A DNA stretch of 64,000 bases from an uncultured Sphingomonas sp. (GCF_913774285.1 NZ_CAJYHX010000007.1:62001-126000); one strand, 5' to 3'. Shown: positions 1-8,485, counted from the first letter of the stretch. Notes: generated by a model from the letters alone, not told the origin. Made by a program: numbers and translations.

Positions 1-1
1 C

Positions 2-217
2 GTGATTGCCGCCGCGCAGACCGGCGAGCACGAGGACGGCCGCGCCACCTATGGCCACAGCCTCGCTATCGATCCTTGGGGGGACGTGCTGCTCGATATG
101 GGTGAGACGGCCGGGCTCGGGTTCGCCGATCTCGACACTGCGCGGCTCCAGGATGTGCGTACCCGCGTGCCGGTGCTGCGCCATCGCCGTGCGATCCCGG
201 AGGCTACCGTCGCGTGA
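2..217 (+). CDS. Carbon-nitrogen hydrolase (nitrilase superfamily), C-terminal part
   Basis: The gene enters from the left edge, so only about 71 C-terminal residues are visible and the true start lies outside the window. The visible segment reads AAQTGEHEDGRATYGHSL, then IDPWGDVL, then a short GLGFADLD strand. This is the usual end of a nitrilase/omega-amidase-like amidohydrolase: the loop after the catalytic Cys, the IDPWG turn, and a closing strand that packs in the alpha-beta-beta-alpha sandwich. The catalytic Glu-Lys-Cys residues are not visible, so substrate cannot be judged. Its TGA overlaps the GTG start of the following DUF1178 gene, a pairing that suggests one transcript. The family call is fairly secure; the specific enzyme is unknown. 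Confidence 0.75.
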   Translation: MIAAAQTGEHEDGRATYGHSLAIDPWGDVLLDMGETAGLGFADLDTARLQDVRTRVPVLRHRRAIPEATVA

Positions 218-651
218 TCGTCTTCGATCTGAAGTGCGGCAGGGGCCACGTGTTCGAGGCGTGGTTCAAGTCGAGCGGCGCCTATGAGGAACAGCGCACG
301 CAGGAGCTTATTGCCTGCCCGCTCTGCGGCAACGTCACGATCACCAAGGCAGTGATGGCACCGGCGGTGGGTGCGAAGGGCAACCAGGCACCGGAGACGC
401 CGCCCGTCCCCCCCGAAGCGTTCAAGGCCGCGCTGGCTGCGATCGCGCAGCTCCAGGCCAAGCAGCTCGAAACCTCGACCTGGGTGGGCGGGGCGTTCGC
501 GGAGAAGGCGCGGGCAATGCACCTGGGGGACGCGCCGGAGGCACCGATCCATGGCCAGGCGACGCTGGCCGAGGCGAAGGCGCTGGTGGAAGATGGCGTG
601 CCGGTCGCGCCGCTGCTGGTTCCCGTGGTCCCGCCCGAGGCGCGCAATTGA
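214..651 (+). CDS. DUF1178 family zinc-ribbon-like protein
   Basis: A 145-residue protein that starts at a GTG overlapping the stop of the nitrilase-type gene (GTGA), indicating translational coupling. The N-terminus MIVFDLKCGRGHVFEAWF and the later CPLCG pair form a rubredoxin/zinc-ribbon-like metal site: Cys-x-x-x-His near residues 8-12 and Cys-x-x-Cys near residues 35-38. A variable Ala/Pro-rich middle and a helical tail follow. These features match DUF1178, a small proteobacterial family of unknown biochemical role that is often found beside nitrilase/amidase and glutaredoxin genes. No signal peptide or membrane segment is visible, so it should be cytoplasmic. The family assignment is confident; the function is not known. 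Confidence 0.8.
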   Translation: MIVFDLKCGRGHVFEAWFKSSGAYEEQRTQELIACPLCGNVTITKAVMAPAVGAKGNQAPETPPVPPEAFKAALAAIAQLQAKQLETSTWVGGAFAEKARAMHLGDAPEAPIHGQATLAEAKALVEDGVPVAPLLVPVVPPEARN

Positions 652-685
652 TTTGGGCGGCATAGGCCGGTACGAGCACCCCCGT

Positions 686-762
686 GGCCCGGTAGCTCAG
701 CAGGATAGAGCAAGCGATTCCTAATCGAGAGGTCGGAGGTTCGAATCCTCTCCGGGTCACCA
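686..762 (+). tRNA. tRNA-Arg (anticodon CCT)
   Basis: A complete 77-nt cloverleaf with encoded CCA. The acceptor GGCCCGG pairs with CCGGGTC, with one G-U. The D stem is GCTC/GAGC, the anticodon loop TTCCTAA gives CCT (reads AGG), and the T arm has TTCGAAT. Only the three loop-proximal pairs of the anticodon stem are Watson-Crick; the two outer positions read A-G and G-A (see findings). It lies downstream of the DUF1178 gene with a short spacer. Confidence 0.9.
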
Positions 763-1069
763 TCAACCTTCACCAACACCTAGAATTTCAAGGATTTTTG
801 CTACCATACGCGGCGCACCTGCCGTGCGCGATTCAAGGCCTGCGTTCGGCGCGGAACGGCTCGGCGACATATCGGTCCCGCCTTGCTGACGCGGAAACTT
901 TGCGCAGTGTCGTCGTGCCACAGCCGGTTCCATCGGCGGCAATGCCGATCAAGGTCCGGCAGACACGTCGCTTTCGGCGACGAATCAACGCCAGAAGGCG
1001 ATGAGCCGAGGCCATTCACCCTGCATCGCGCGGGGTTCGCCTGTAAGCGGTCGGCAAAGGGAGAGTTGC
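763..1069. other. Intergenic stretch without recognisable gene
   Basis: About 300 bases between tRNA-Arg and the beta-lactamase-like gene. Short open frames exist on both strands, but none has a recognisable domain or a good ribosome-binding site. I saw no copy of the tRNA 3' end that would mark an integrated element. A purine-rich AAAGGGAGAG just before 1070 is the likely ribosome-binding site of the next gene. Confidence 0.5.
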
Positions 1070-2203
1070 TTGCTGCGTACCGCCACTGTCGCCCACATCG
1101 GCGCGCTTCTCGCGCCGGTCGCCCTGCTTGCCGCCTGCGTTCCCGCCGCCCCCTCCGCTGTTGGCCACGCCCCGTCGTCGCGGTCCCGCCCCGCGCCGGC
1201 GGTGCCGCTGTCGCGCCCGGGGTCGGCGGCGCCGCCTATCCTCGCAACCTCCGCGACACCGAGGCCCAAACGATCTGACGAGCCGCCGGCGGCGCTGCTC
1301 AACGCAGTGCAAGCCTTGGGCGCCGGGTTCCGGGGGCAGGTTGCGATCTCCGTGCGAGATGTCGATCACGGCTGGATTGTCGCCTGGAACGGGGAGCGAC
1401 CACATCCCCAGCAGAGCGTAAGCAAGCTGTGGGTCGCTATTGCGGTTTTCGACGCGATCGACTACCAGCGGCTGTCGCTTGCCACGCCGGTGACGGTGAC
1501 GGCTGCGGACCTCACCGTCTTCCACCAGCCTATCCGCGCGCTGCTCGGGCCGAACGGTTATCGCACGACGGTGGGCGCACTGCTGGAATGTGCGCTGACC
1601 CGCAGCGACAATACCTGTAATGACGTGCTGCTCTGGAAGGTCGGCGGTCCCGCTGCGATCCGCCGGATGCTGCAGGACAAGGGCGTCATCGGCGTCGGCT
1701 TCGGCCCCGGCGAGCGCGAGCTGCAGGCGAAGACCGCGGGTCTGGTCTGGCGCAGGGAATGGGCCGGGGGCTGGGGCTTCCTCCAGGCACGCGCGGCGCT
1801 GCCCGCCGCCGAACGCCGCAAGGCGCTCGATCGCTACCTGGCCGCGCCCTATGACGGCGCGAGCGCCAACGGCATCACGCTGGGCCTGTCGCTGCTCGCG
1901 CAGAACAAGCTGCTCAGCCAGGGTGCAACGGACAGGCTGTTCCGGATCATGCTGGCGAGCAAGACCGGCCCAATGCGTCTGAAGTCCGGCCTGCGCCCGG
2001 GCTGGAAGATGGCGCACAAGACCGGCACTGGTCAGGAACTCGGCAGCCTCGCAACCGGCTATAACGATGTAGGACTGCTCACGGGTCCGAACGGGCACCG
2101 CTATGCGATTGCCGTGCTGATCGCGAGCACCCGCGAGCCGATCCCGGTGCGGATGCGGCTGATGGGCGACGTGACGCGTGCGGTAATTCGAACGGCGGGG
2201 TGA
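1070..2203 (+). CDS. Class A beta-lactamase-like lipoprotein
   Basis: A serine hydrolase of the penicillin-recognising fold, 377 residues from TTG 1070. That start is chosen because AAAGGGAG lies just upstream and the N-terminus then becomes a clean lipoprotein signal ending LLAAC (Cys 23); the frame stays open upstream to 1001. A Pro/Ser-rich linker reaches residue ~70. The class A motifs follow in order: S116-x-x-K119 (QSVSKLW), S179-D-N (RSDNTC), an omega-loop E215-x-E-L-Q, and K317-T-G. Spacing from SDN to the omega Glu is 36 as in TEM, but the usual Asn170 is Gln219, and about 34 extra residues separate the omega Glu from KTG. It is probably anchored in the periplasm by lipid. It may be a true beta-lactamase or a cell-wall hydrolase of the same fold; resistance activity cannot be inferred. 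Confidence 0.8.
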   Translation: MLRTATVAHIGALLAPVALLAACVPAAPSAVGHAPSSRSRPAPAVPLSRPGSAAPPILATSATPRPKRSDEPPAALLNAVQALGAGFRGQVAISVRDVDHGWIVAWNGERPHPQQSVSKLWVAIAVFDAIDYQRLSLATPVTVTAADLTVFHQPIRALLGPNGYRTTVGALLECALTRSDNTCNDVLLWKVGGPAAIRRMLQDKGVIGVGFGPGERELQAKTAGLVWRREWAGGWGFLQARAALPAAERRKALDRYLAAPYDGASANGITLGLSLLAQNKLLSQGATDRLFRIMLASKTGPMRLKSGLRPGWKMAHKTGTGQELGSLATGYNDVGLLTGPNGHRYAIAVLIASTREPIPVRMRLMGDVTRAVIRTAG

Positions 2204-2325
2204 GCCCGCCCTTCGCCTCGCGGCGGAAATCGGTCTAGGCTCGCCCGCGGCGCCGATCGTGCGTCGTGTCTACGGCGCGGATCGTCCTGGTCTCGTCCGG
2301 CCACCCCCTGGCTGAGGAGCTTGCG

Positions 2326-3525
2326 TTGAACGAAATCGGTCTTCCCGAACTCGGCACGTTGCTGATCGTCGCGTCGCTGGTGGCAATGATCTCGCGGCGC
2401 ATTGGGCTTCCGTACACCGCCGGCCTGGTGCTGGCCGGGATCGCCCTCGCGTTTCTGCCGGTGGGCGCGAATTTGCCGCTGTCGCGCGAGCTGATCTTCA
2501 ATGTGTTTCTGCCACCGTTGATCTTCGAGGCGGCGTTGCAGCTACGCTGGCGGCGCTTCCGCGAGGAACTGCCGCTGACCATGGTGCTGGCGTTCCTCGG
2601 GGTCGCGATCTCGGCACTGCTGGTCACCGCGGGCATGCACTGGCTCCTCGGCTGGAGCTGGCTGGGCGCGGCGTTCTTCGGGGTGCTGATCGCCGCGACT
2701 GATCCCGTGTCGGTGATCGCCGCCTTCAAGGAGATGCGGGCGGAGCCTCGCCTGAGCATGGTGGTGGAATCCGAAAGTCTGCTCAACGACGGTGTCGCCG
2801 CAGTAGGCTTTGCCATCCTGATCGCGGTTGCCGAGGGCGGCGGGCTCAGCGTCGGCGGCGTTGCGACCTCGCTGTTCTGGACGGTGTTCGGCGGCGTTGC
2901 GATCGGCGGCGCGATCGCGTTCGTGGTGCTGACGGTGGCCGGGCGGACCGAGGACCATCTTGTCGAGGTGACGCTGACCACGGTCATCGCCTGGGCAAGC
3001 TTCCTGCTGGCCGAGCATGTCCATGCCTCGGGCGTGTTCGCGGCGCTGGCGGCCGGGATCATCGTCGGCGCCATCGGTCCGCGCGGATCGATCTCGGTGG
3101 CAGGCCGCCAGCATGTCCAGGATTTCTGGGCCTATGCCGCCTTCCTCGCCAATTCGTGCCTGTTCCTGCTGATCGGCAGCCACGAGGCGCACCAGCCGAT
3201 CGCGCTGGTGAGCGGAGCGCTGGTTGCGGGGATCCTGCTCACGCTGCTCGGGCGCGCCGCGGCGGTCTATCCGCTGGCGGCACTCTTCGCGGGTACCAAG
3301 CTGCGGCTGCCCGCTACCTACCAGCATGTGCTGGTCTGGGGTGGGCTGCGCGGCGCCGTCGGCCTCGCACTGGCGCTGGCGGTGCCGCCAATCGTAGCGG
3401 AGCGCGCGTCGATCGTCGTGGTCACCTTTGGTGTCGTCGCCTTCTCGATTTTCGCCCAGGGTCTTACCATGCCGCCGCTGCTCCGCCGCTGGAAGCTGAC
3501 CGGCGCGGCGGATGCGGAGCACTAA
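2326..3525 (+). CDS. CPA1-family Na+/H+ antiporter (NhaP/NHE-like)
   Basis: An inner-membrane cation/proton antiporter of 399 residues from TTG 2326. This start follows GAGGAG at a 6-base spacing and gives a protein that opens directly on the first membrane helix (NEIGLPELGTLLIVASLV); the frame is open further upstream to 2266. About 12 hydrophobic segments are visible. The CPA signature AATDPVSVIAAF, with the ion-binding ATDP motif, lies near the middle, followed by ESESLLNDGVA, which carries the conserved Glu/Asn-Asp of NhaP-type antiporters. A late GGLRGAVGLAL helix with the conserved Arg is also present. The protein ends soon after the last helix, so it lacks the long cytoplasmic regulatory tail of some family members. 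Likely role: pH and sodium homeostasis. Confidence 0.88.
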   Translation: MNEIGLPELGTLLIVASLVAMISRRIGLPYTAGLVLAGIALAFLPVGANLPLSRELIFNVFLPPLIFEAALQLRWRRFREELPLTMVLAFLGVAISALLVTAGMHWLLGWSWLGAAFFGVLIAATDPVSVIAAFKEMRAEPRLSMVVESESLLNDGVAAVGFAILIAVAEGGGLSVGGVATSLFWTVFGGVAIGGAIAFVVLTVAGRTEDHLVEVTLTTVIAWASFLLAEHVHASGVFAALAAGIIVGAIGPRGSISVAGRQHVQDFWAYAAFLANSCLFLLIGSHEAHQPIALVSGALVAGILLTLLGRAAAVYPLAALFAGTKLRLPATYQHVLVWGGLRGAVGLALALAVPPIVAERASIVVVTFGVVAFSIFAQGLTMPPLLRRWKLTGAADAEH

Positions 3526-3538
3526 GGAAGCGGCAGGT

Positions 3539-5446
3539 TCACGCGGTCCGCCAGCGCTCGAGCTCGCTCAACAGGTCGCTGGTAAGCTGCTCGGTCGAGA
3601 AGCCGGTGATGTTGCGCATGCGGGCAGTCTGGCTGGTCTGCACTGCTAGGGTCCAGGCGATGCTGCGCCGCGCTTCGGAGGCTTCCAGCGCGGTATAGGC
3701 GGCCAGCGGGCGGGATCGGGGCAGGATGCGATAGGTGAAAGGCCGATCGCTCTGTCCGCCCACGGTGAGCGTGAGCTGATCCTCTTCGATCTCCAACCGC
3801 AGATCGGTCCAGCCTTCCGCCTGCATGCCTTGGTAGACGGCGCGCAACGCCGGCTCGCCATTGGCGTTCATCTGGCGCAGGATCTCCGCGCGGCGCGCGG
3901 GCGCGACGAGCCGCTTCAGCCGCTCACTGATCGCCGGCGCCTGGTCCGACAGGGCGACGCCGGCCAGATCCGCGTTGGTCTGCCGCACCAGTCCAAAGGC
4001 GAGCAGCAGCATGATGAAGCAGAAGGGCAGCGCCGCGAGCAACGTTGCCGCCTGCAGTGCCCCCAGACCGCCCGCGACGAGCAGCAGCGTCGCGGTCGCG
4101 CCGAGCAGGATGCACCAGTAGATACGCTGCCAGCGCGGCGTATCCTCCTTGCCGCCCGAGGCCAGGGTATCGATCACCAGTGCGCCGGAGTCCGCGGAGG
4201 TGACGAAGAACACCGCCACGAGCACGATGGCCAGGGTAGAGGTGACGCTCGCGGCCGGCAGATACTCCAGGAACTTGAACAGCGCGGTGGAGAGGTTGGC
4301 CTGCACCGCTTGCGCGATGCCCCCCGATGCCGCGCCCAGGTCGAGCGAAATCGCGGTGTTGCCGAACACCGTCATCCACAGGAAGGTGAAGGCGGTCGGC
4401 ACGAACAGCACGCCGATGACGAACTCGCGGATCGTCCGACCGCGCGAGATGCGGGCGATGAACATGCCGACAAAGGGGGACCAGGCGATCCACCAGGCCC
4501 AGTAGAACAGCGTCCAGTCCGCCATCCAGGCCCGCGGCTCATAGGCGTAGAGCGTGAAGGTTCGCCGCACGAAATGGTCGAGATACAAGCCGAAATTCTG
4601 CACCAAGGCACGCAGCAGGAACAGCGTGGGGCCGATCGCCAGCACGAACAGCATCAACAGCACGGCGACCGTGAGGTTGAGTTCGGACAGTCGTCGGATG
4701 CCGCGATCGGCGCCGCTCAGTACCGACAGCGTGGCCGCGCCCATTACCAGCACGATCACGGTGATCTTGGCAGTCAGCGTATCGGGAAGGGCATAGATAT
4801 AGGCGAGCCCCGCGGTCATCTGCGATACGCCGAAGCCGAGCGAGGTTGCCACGCCGAATACGGTGCCGCACACCGCGAAGATGTCGATCGCGTCGCCGAG
4901 CGGCCCGTTGATGCGTTTGCCCAGGATAGGCGCCAAGCCCGAGCGCAGCGTGAGCGGCAGGTCCTTGCGATAGGTGAAATAGGCGAGGCTCAATCCGACC
5001 AGCGCATAGATCGCCCAGGCATGGACGCCGTAATGGTGGAAGGTGATCGCCATCGCCTCGCGCGCCGCATCAATCGTGCCGCTCTTCGCCTCGGGTGGCG
5101 AGGTGTAATGCTGGATCGGCTCGGCTACCGCGAAATACATCAGGCCGATCCCCATGCCGGCGGCGAACAGCATCGCCAGCCAGGAGAGATAGGGAAAGTC
5201 CGGCTCCGCATCGTCCGGCCCCAACTTCAGCTTGCCCGCTGGCCCGAAGCCGAGCGCGAGAACGACGACGAGAAATAGCGCGACGGCGGCGATGTAGAAC
5301 CAGCCGAACGTGTCGATCGTCCAGGCCTGTGCCGCCTTGAAGGCGAGGTCGGCGGTGCCAGGCATGGCGATGGTGACGCCGAGCAATCCCAGGATGAGCG
5401 CCGAGGCGCCCCAGAAGACGCGAGGGTTGATTGCACTTTTCAGCAT
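3539..5446 (-). CDS. BCCT-family betaine/choline/carnitine transporter
   Basis: A secondary transporter for quaternary ammonium compatible solutes, 635 residues from ATG 5446. The frame runs on to 5572, but that extension lacks transporter-like sequence. Twelve hydrophobic segments are visible. Family hallmarks include the GMGIGLMYFAVAEP segment and the Trp-rich TM8 motif FYWAWWIAWSPFVGMF followed by ARISRGRTIREF, which builds the aromatic box for trimethylammonium groups. The last ~130 residues form a hydrophilic C-terminal domain, as in BetT/BetP-type osmoregulated carriers, where the tail senses osmotic stress. The gene converges on the CPA1 antiporter with only 13 bases between them, so a sodium antiporter and a solute importer sit together. 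The exact substrate cannot be read from sequence. Confidence 0.9.
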   Translation of the reverse strand: MLKSAINPRVFWGASALILGLLGVTIAMPGTADLAFKAAQAWTIDTFGWFYIAAVALFLVVVLALGFGPAGKLKLGPDDAEPDFPYLSWLAMLFAAGMGIGLMYFAVAEPIQHYTSPPEAKSGTIDAAREAMAITFHHYGVHAWAIYALVGLSLAYFTYRKDLPLTLRSGLAPILGKRINGPLGDAIDIFAVCGTVFGVATSLGFGVSQMTAGLAYIYALPDTLTAKITVIVLVMGAATLSVLSGADRGIRRLSELNLTVAVLLMLFVLAIGPTLFLLRALVQNFGLYLDHFVRRTFTLYAYEPRAWMADWTLFYWAWWIAWSPFVGMFIARISRGRTIREFVIGVLFVPTAFTFLWMTVFGNTAISLDLGAASGGIAQAVQANLSTALFKFLEYLPAASVTSTLAIVLVAVFFVTSADSGALVIDTLASGGKEDTPRWQRIYWCILLGATATLLLVAGGLGALQAATLLAALPFCFIMLLLAFGLVRQTNADLAGVALSDQAPAISERLKRLVAPARRAEILRQMNANGEPALRAVYQGMQAEGWTDLRLEIEEDQLTLTVGGQSDRPFTYRILPRSRPLAAYTALEASEARRSIAWTLAVQTSQTARMRNITGFSTEQLTSDLLSELERWRTA

Positions 5447-5643
5447 AAGTGCACTCTGAACGCGTATCTTTGTGAATGGTGGCAGAGGACGGGCCGGGCC
5501 CGCCGTATCCCGGCTATTGACGACCGGTCGCGAACAGCTAGTTGCATTTTCCTTCAGGGCGCCCACTCTCAACGACGCCCCGACCAGGTCGGCTGGGGAC
5601 GATCTGGGAGCATCAAACTGGCCGTCGGGGGATCGGTAAAGAG

Positions 5644-6792
5644 ATGAGCGCGCCTACGGTCCTGCACATCAGCTTCGATTTTCCCAGCCCCCTGGCAGCT
5701 CCCCATATGACTCGTGCGGTGGAGCGGCTGGTCGACAGCGCCGACGGGTTTCGCAACATCGTCTACAGCATGACGCGGGTCGGGACTCTCGGTCGCGAGA
5801 TCGCTGCCCTGCGCTACGCACCCGATCGGGTCGCCATCGCCTATCGTGCGATGCCCAAGGGGCTGGGCTTGCGCCACGCGATGGCTCGACTGGCGCAGTG
5901 GATCGCCGCCGATCTGCGTGGCCAGGGTATCGCCATCAACCTGATCCACGCGCACAAGCTGACAACCGATGGCATGGTCGCGAGCCTGCTCGCCCGTCAA
6001 TTCGGCGTGCCCTACCTGTGCAGCATCTGGGGCGATGCCGACGGCTGGGTGTGGCGCGGACGCCCCGACCTGCACGGCCAGTGGCGCGAAATCGCGGTGT
6101 CGGCGCGCGCGCTCATTGCCACCGCGCCATGGGCGGTTGAGCGCTTCTCGAAAATGCTGCGCCTGCCGCCGCAGGCGATCGCCGTGCTGCCGGTAATGGG
6201 CGGAGTGGCGGAGCCGACCCTGTCGACCGTCTCCAGCGATCGCATCGTGTCGCTCTTCCACCTTGCGCATTGGCGGCGGAAGGGTGTCACCCAGTTGATC
6301 CCGGCCATGCAGGCGGCCGCCGACGCAGGCGCAGGTTGGCACCTCGACATCGTCGGCGGGGGCAACGCTCGGAGCCATCTTGAAGTAGACCGGCTGATCG
6401 CGCGTGCCGGCGCGCGCGCGCGGGTGCAACTGCGCGGGCCGGTGCCGAACGGATCGGTGCGCGAACTGCTGGCCGCCAGCGCGATGCTGGCCTTGCCGAG
6501 CCAGCAGGAGACGTTCGGCATGGTCTTCGTCGAGGCGCTGTTCGCCGGAATTCCCGTGCTCTATCCGGCCGGGTGGGCGATCGACGGCTATCTGCCGCCG
6601 GAACGGATCGGCTATGCCTGCCGCGCCGACGATCCCGCCGATATCGCCGCGGGCCTGCGGCACGTGATGGCGAACCAGCAGGCCTTGAAGGAATCGATCG
6701 CGCGGCTGCAAGCCGAGGGCGCGCTGACGCGGTTTGCGCCACGCAGCATCGCCCTCGACTATCGCCGCCACCTGTCAGCGGCGCTTGGCTGA
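5644..6792 (+). CDS. Family 4-type glycosyltransferase (GT-B fold)
   Basis: A cytoplasmic or membrane-associated retaining glycosyltransferase, 382 residues. ATG 5644 is preferred over upstream in-frame starts because it follows GGTAAAGAG and begins a typical GT4 N-terminus (MSAPTVLHISFDFPSP). The N-terminal Rossmann half carries HAHKLTTDGM; the C-terminal half carries the nucleotide-sugar motif with two conserved Glu seven residues apart (ETFGMVFVEAL). No membrane segment is seen. It is divergent from the BCCT gene and convergent on the UAM-like gene, and it is likely part of a small surface-polysaccharide group with the acyltransferases downstream. Donor and acceptor are unknown. Confidence 0.8.
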   Translation: MSAPTVLHISFDFPSPLAAPHMTRAVERLVDSADGFRNIVYSMTRVGTLGREIAALRYAPDRVAIAYRAMPKGLGLRHAMARLAQWIAADLRGQGIAINLIHAHKLTTDGMVASLLARQFGVPYLCSIWGDADGWVWRGRPDLHGQWREIAVSARALIATAPWAVERFSKMLRLPPQAIAVLPVMGGVAEPTLSTVSSDRIVSLFHLAHWRRKGVTQLIPAMQAAADAGAGWHLDIVGGGNARSHLEVDRLIARAGARARVQLRGPVPNGSVRELLAASAMLALPSQQETFGMVFVEALFAGIPVLYPAGWAIDGYLPPERIGYACRADDPADIAAGLRHVMANQQALKESIARLQAEGALTRFAPRSIALDYRRHLSAALG

Positions 6793-6794
6793 CC

Positions 6795-7850
6795 TTACTT
6801 CAGCGCGGTGCACCAGGTGCGCAGGCAGGGCACGAGGTGCTCGAGATAGGGGCGCAGCATGCCGCTGGCGCCGCCGGCGCGTGCCGCCACATTCTCGGTG
6901 AACTCGGCCATCATCGTCAGATAGTCGGCAGGCGCGACCTCGGCCGAAAGGCTGAAGATCTCGATCGCCTCCTGGTTGACCATGTGCGCGATATGCTCCT
7001 GCCAGATGTTGCGCTGCATGTCCCCGGCCTTGCGGTGGCCGATCATCGGGGCGCCGACGGTCAGCGTGTCACCCGCGCGGTCGACCAGCATCTTCAGAAT
7101 GAAGCCGCCCCAGATGTCGCCATAGCGGTCGATCATCCAGTGGGGCAGCACCGGCACGTGCATCGGCAGCTGGTAGACCGCCGGGGTTACCTTGCGACGG
7201 AACTGCATGTTCATTGAGCAGACCGACACCAGCGCGCCGGGCGCGATCGCGGCGGAGGGGATGGCGAGGTCGACTTCGGGCCAGCGCCACTGCGGCCCGT
7301 TGATCTTGTCGATGCCGTTGACGTCGAACGCGTCTGTCCACAGGCCGAGGTTGAAGATCGGCGCCGCTGCATTAGTCGCGGTGCCGATCGAGGCACGCTG
7401 GTAGGCGCCGCGGCACTCATAGGGGAAGCCGCGCGGGAACAGATTGTCCGGCGTGCCTTCGTAGAGGTCGAGGATGTTGAGGTGGCGCAGACCTTCGCCG
7501 AGCACCGGGCGCTGCTTCGCGGTGAGGGCGTCGGTCACTTCGGCGAAGAAGTTCTGCGACGTGACCTCGCAGTCGTCGTCCAGCGCGACGATGATTTCGT
7601 CGTCGTCGCTCTCGTGCCAGGCGACGTAGAAGCCGAAGTCGCGGCAGGCACCATTGCGGCGCGGGAACCATTCGTCGGCGTCGCCCAGCATCCGCTTCCG
7701 ATCTTCCCACGTATAGATGCGGAAGCTCGGATGATCGACCGTGACCGTGCCGGGAGAATCGTCGACGACGACGAAGCGTGCGCCCGAATCGATCAAGGGT
7801 GCCAGATATTCCAGGGATACCGAGCGATTGGATGGGACCACAACGATCAT
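6795..7850 (-). CDS. RGP/UDP-arabinopyranose mutase-like protein
   Basis: 351 residues from ATG 7850, with AAAGGG just upstream; an in-frame ATG at 7895 gives a poorer N-terminus. It aligns by eye over nearly its full length with plant reversibly glycosylated polypeptides (UDP-arabinopyranose mutases). Matching points are an N-terminal MIVVVPSNRS strand, GACRDFGFYVA, the DDDC metal/nucleotide motif at 91-94 preceded by IIVAL, RGFPYECRGAY with Arg147 at the position of the self-glycosylated Arg, SVCSMNMQFRR, DRYGDIWGGF at 241-250, and GHRKAGDMQRN before IWQEHI. Plant enzymes interconvert UDP-Arap and UDP-Araf or carry a covalently bound sugar. It is transcribed toward the GT4 gene and sits among glycan genes, so a role in making a nucleotide sugar or priming a glucan is inferred. 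A plain GT-A glycosyltransferase is the alternative. Confidence 0.72.
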   Translation of the reverse strand: MIVVVPSNRSVSLEYLAPLIDSGARFVVVDDSPGTVTVDHPSFRIYTWEDRKRMLGDADEWFPRRNGACRDFGFYVAWHESDDDEIIVALDDDCEVTSQNFFAEVTDALTAKQRPVLGEGLRHLNILDLYEGTPDNLFPRGFPYECRGAYQRASIGTATNAAAPIFNLGLWTDAFDVNGIDKINGPQWRWPEVDLAIPSAAIAPGALVSVCSMNMQFRRKVTPAVYQLPMHVPVLPHWMIDRYGDIWGGFILKMLVDRAGDTLTVGAPMIGHRKAGDMQRNIWQEHIAHMVNQEAIEIFSLSAEVAPADYLTMMAEFTENVAARAGGASGMLRPYLEHLVPCLRTWCTALK

Positions 7851-8030
7851 GTCTTCAAACCCTTTATGTTGAGAATGGGTGAATGGTGCATGCATTCACT
7901 GGGGAGATTGCGACCCGGTCGTTGACTTATTTGGATAGGCTGTCGGGATTTCTGTGACCGCGAGGAGATGGGTAGCGATCCTCGACCGTTGGACATCGGC
8001 GGATGCTGACAGCTGATAATGCTGTCCGGG

Positions 8031-8402
8031 TCAGGCCGCGTCGCTGGCTGCCGCGATCAGCTTTCCCGGGTTTCCGCGCACCGTCGCGCCGTCGGGCACA
8101 TCTTCGGTGACAACGGTGCCGGGAAGCACCACCGCGCCGTTGCCGACCTTCAGTCCGGGCAAGACGATCGCGCGGGCACCGAGGGTTGCGCCCTCACCGA
8201 TATAGGTGTGCAACCAGACCCTGGTGGCGATGTCATGGGTCAGCACGACGGCCTGTTCGCCGATCACCGCACGGGCGGCGATGTGGACTCCCTTGGGAAA
8301 GGTACGGTCGATGAGCGCGCTGCTCGCAATGTCGGCGCTTGGATGAATATCCATCCCCCAGACACGCGTTTGAACGAGGCGCCGCCATTTGCGAGCGAAC
8401 AT
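8031..8402 (-). CDS. Left-handed beta-helix (hexapeptide) acyltransferase, WcaF-like
   Basis: 123 residues, start ATG 8402, with GGAGGGG about 11 bases upstream; Met17 (position 8354) is an alternative start. It consists of hexapeptide turns ([LIV]-G-x4 type): MDIHPSADIASSALIDRTF, VHIAARAVIGEQAV, a loop with HD, LHTYIGEGATLGARA, LKVGNGAVVLPGTVV, and the usual ending VRGNPGKLI. This organisation belongs to serine acetyltransferase/colanic-acid-type O-acetyltransferases, which work as trimers using acetyl-CoA. It is short for the family, and the N-terminal amphipathic helix before the repeats is small. It is transcribed divergently from a second hexapeptide gene 83 bases away. It probably modifies a surface glycan; substrate unknown. 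Confidence 0.78.
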   Translation of the reverse strand: MFARKWRRLVQTRVWGMDIHPSADIASSALIDRTFPKGVHIAARAVIGEQAVVLTHDIATRVWLHTYIGEGATLGARAIVLPGLKVGNGAVVLPGTVVTEDVPDGATVRGNPGKLIAAASDAA

Positions 8403-8485
8403 GTGATCTGGCCCCCCTCCAGAATATCAAGAATGTGCGTAAGCCTCTTCCCGATTCGCCTCAACCCGCAATATGCTGCCGCAGC

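Noticed and set aside
801..1019. Small minus-strand frame between tRNA-Arg and the beta-lactamase gene
   Set aside because: No ribosome-binding site, no recognised motif, and Arg/Cys-rich composition that suggests chance.
686..1069. tRNA-Arg as an integration site of a genomic island
   Set aside because: No integrase, no repeated tRNA 3' end, and no change of base composition downstream; the next genes are ordinary.
3830..5278. 482-codon plus-strand frame opposite the BCCT gene
   Set aside because: No hydrophobic or domain pattern; the minus strand has twelve membrane helices and the BCCT signature.
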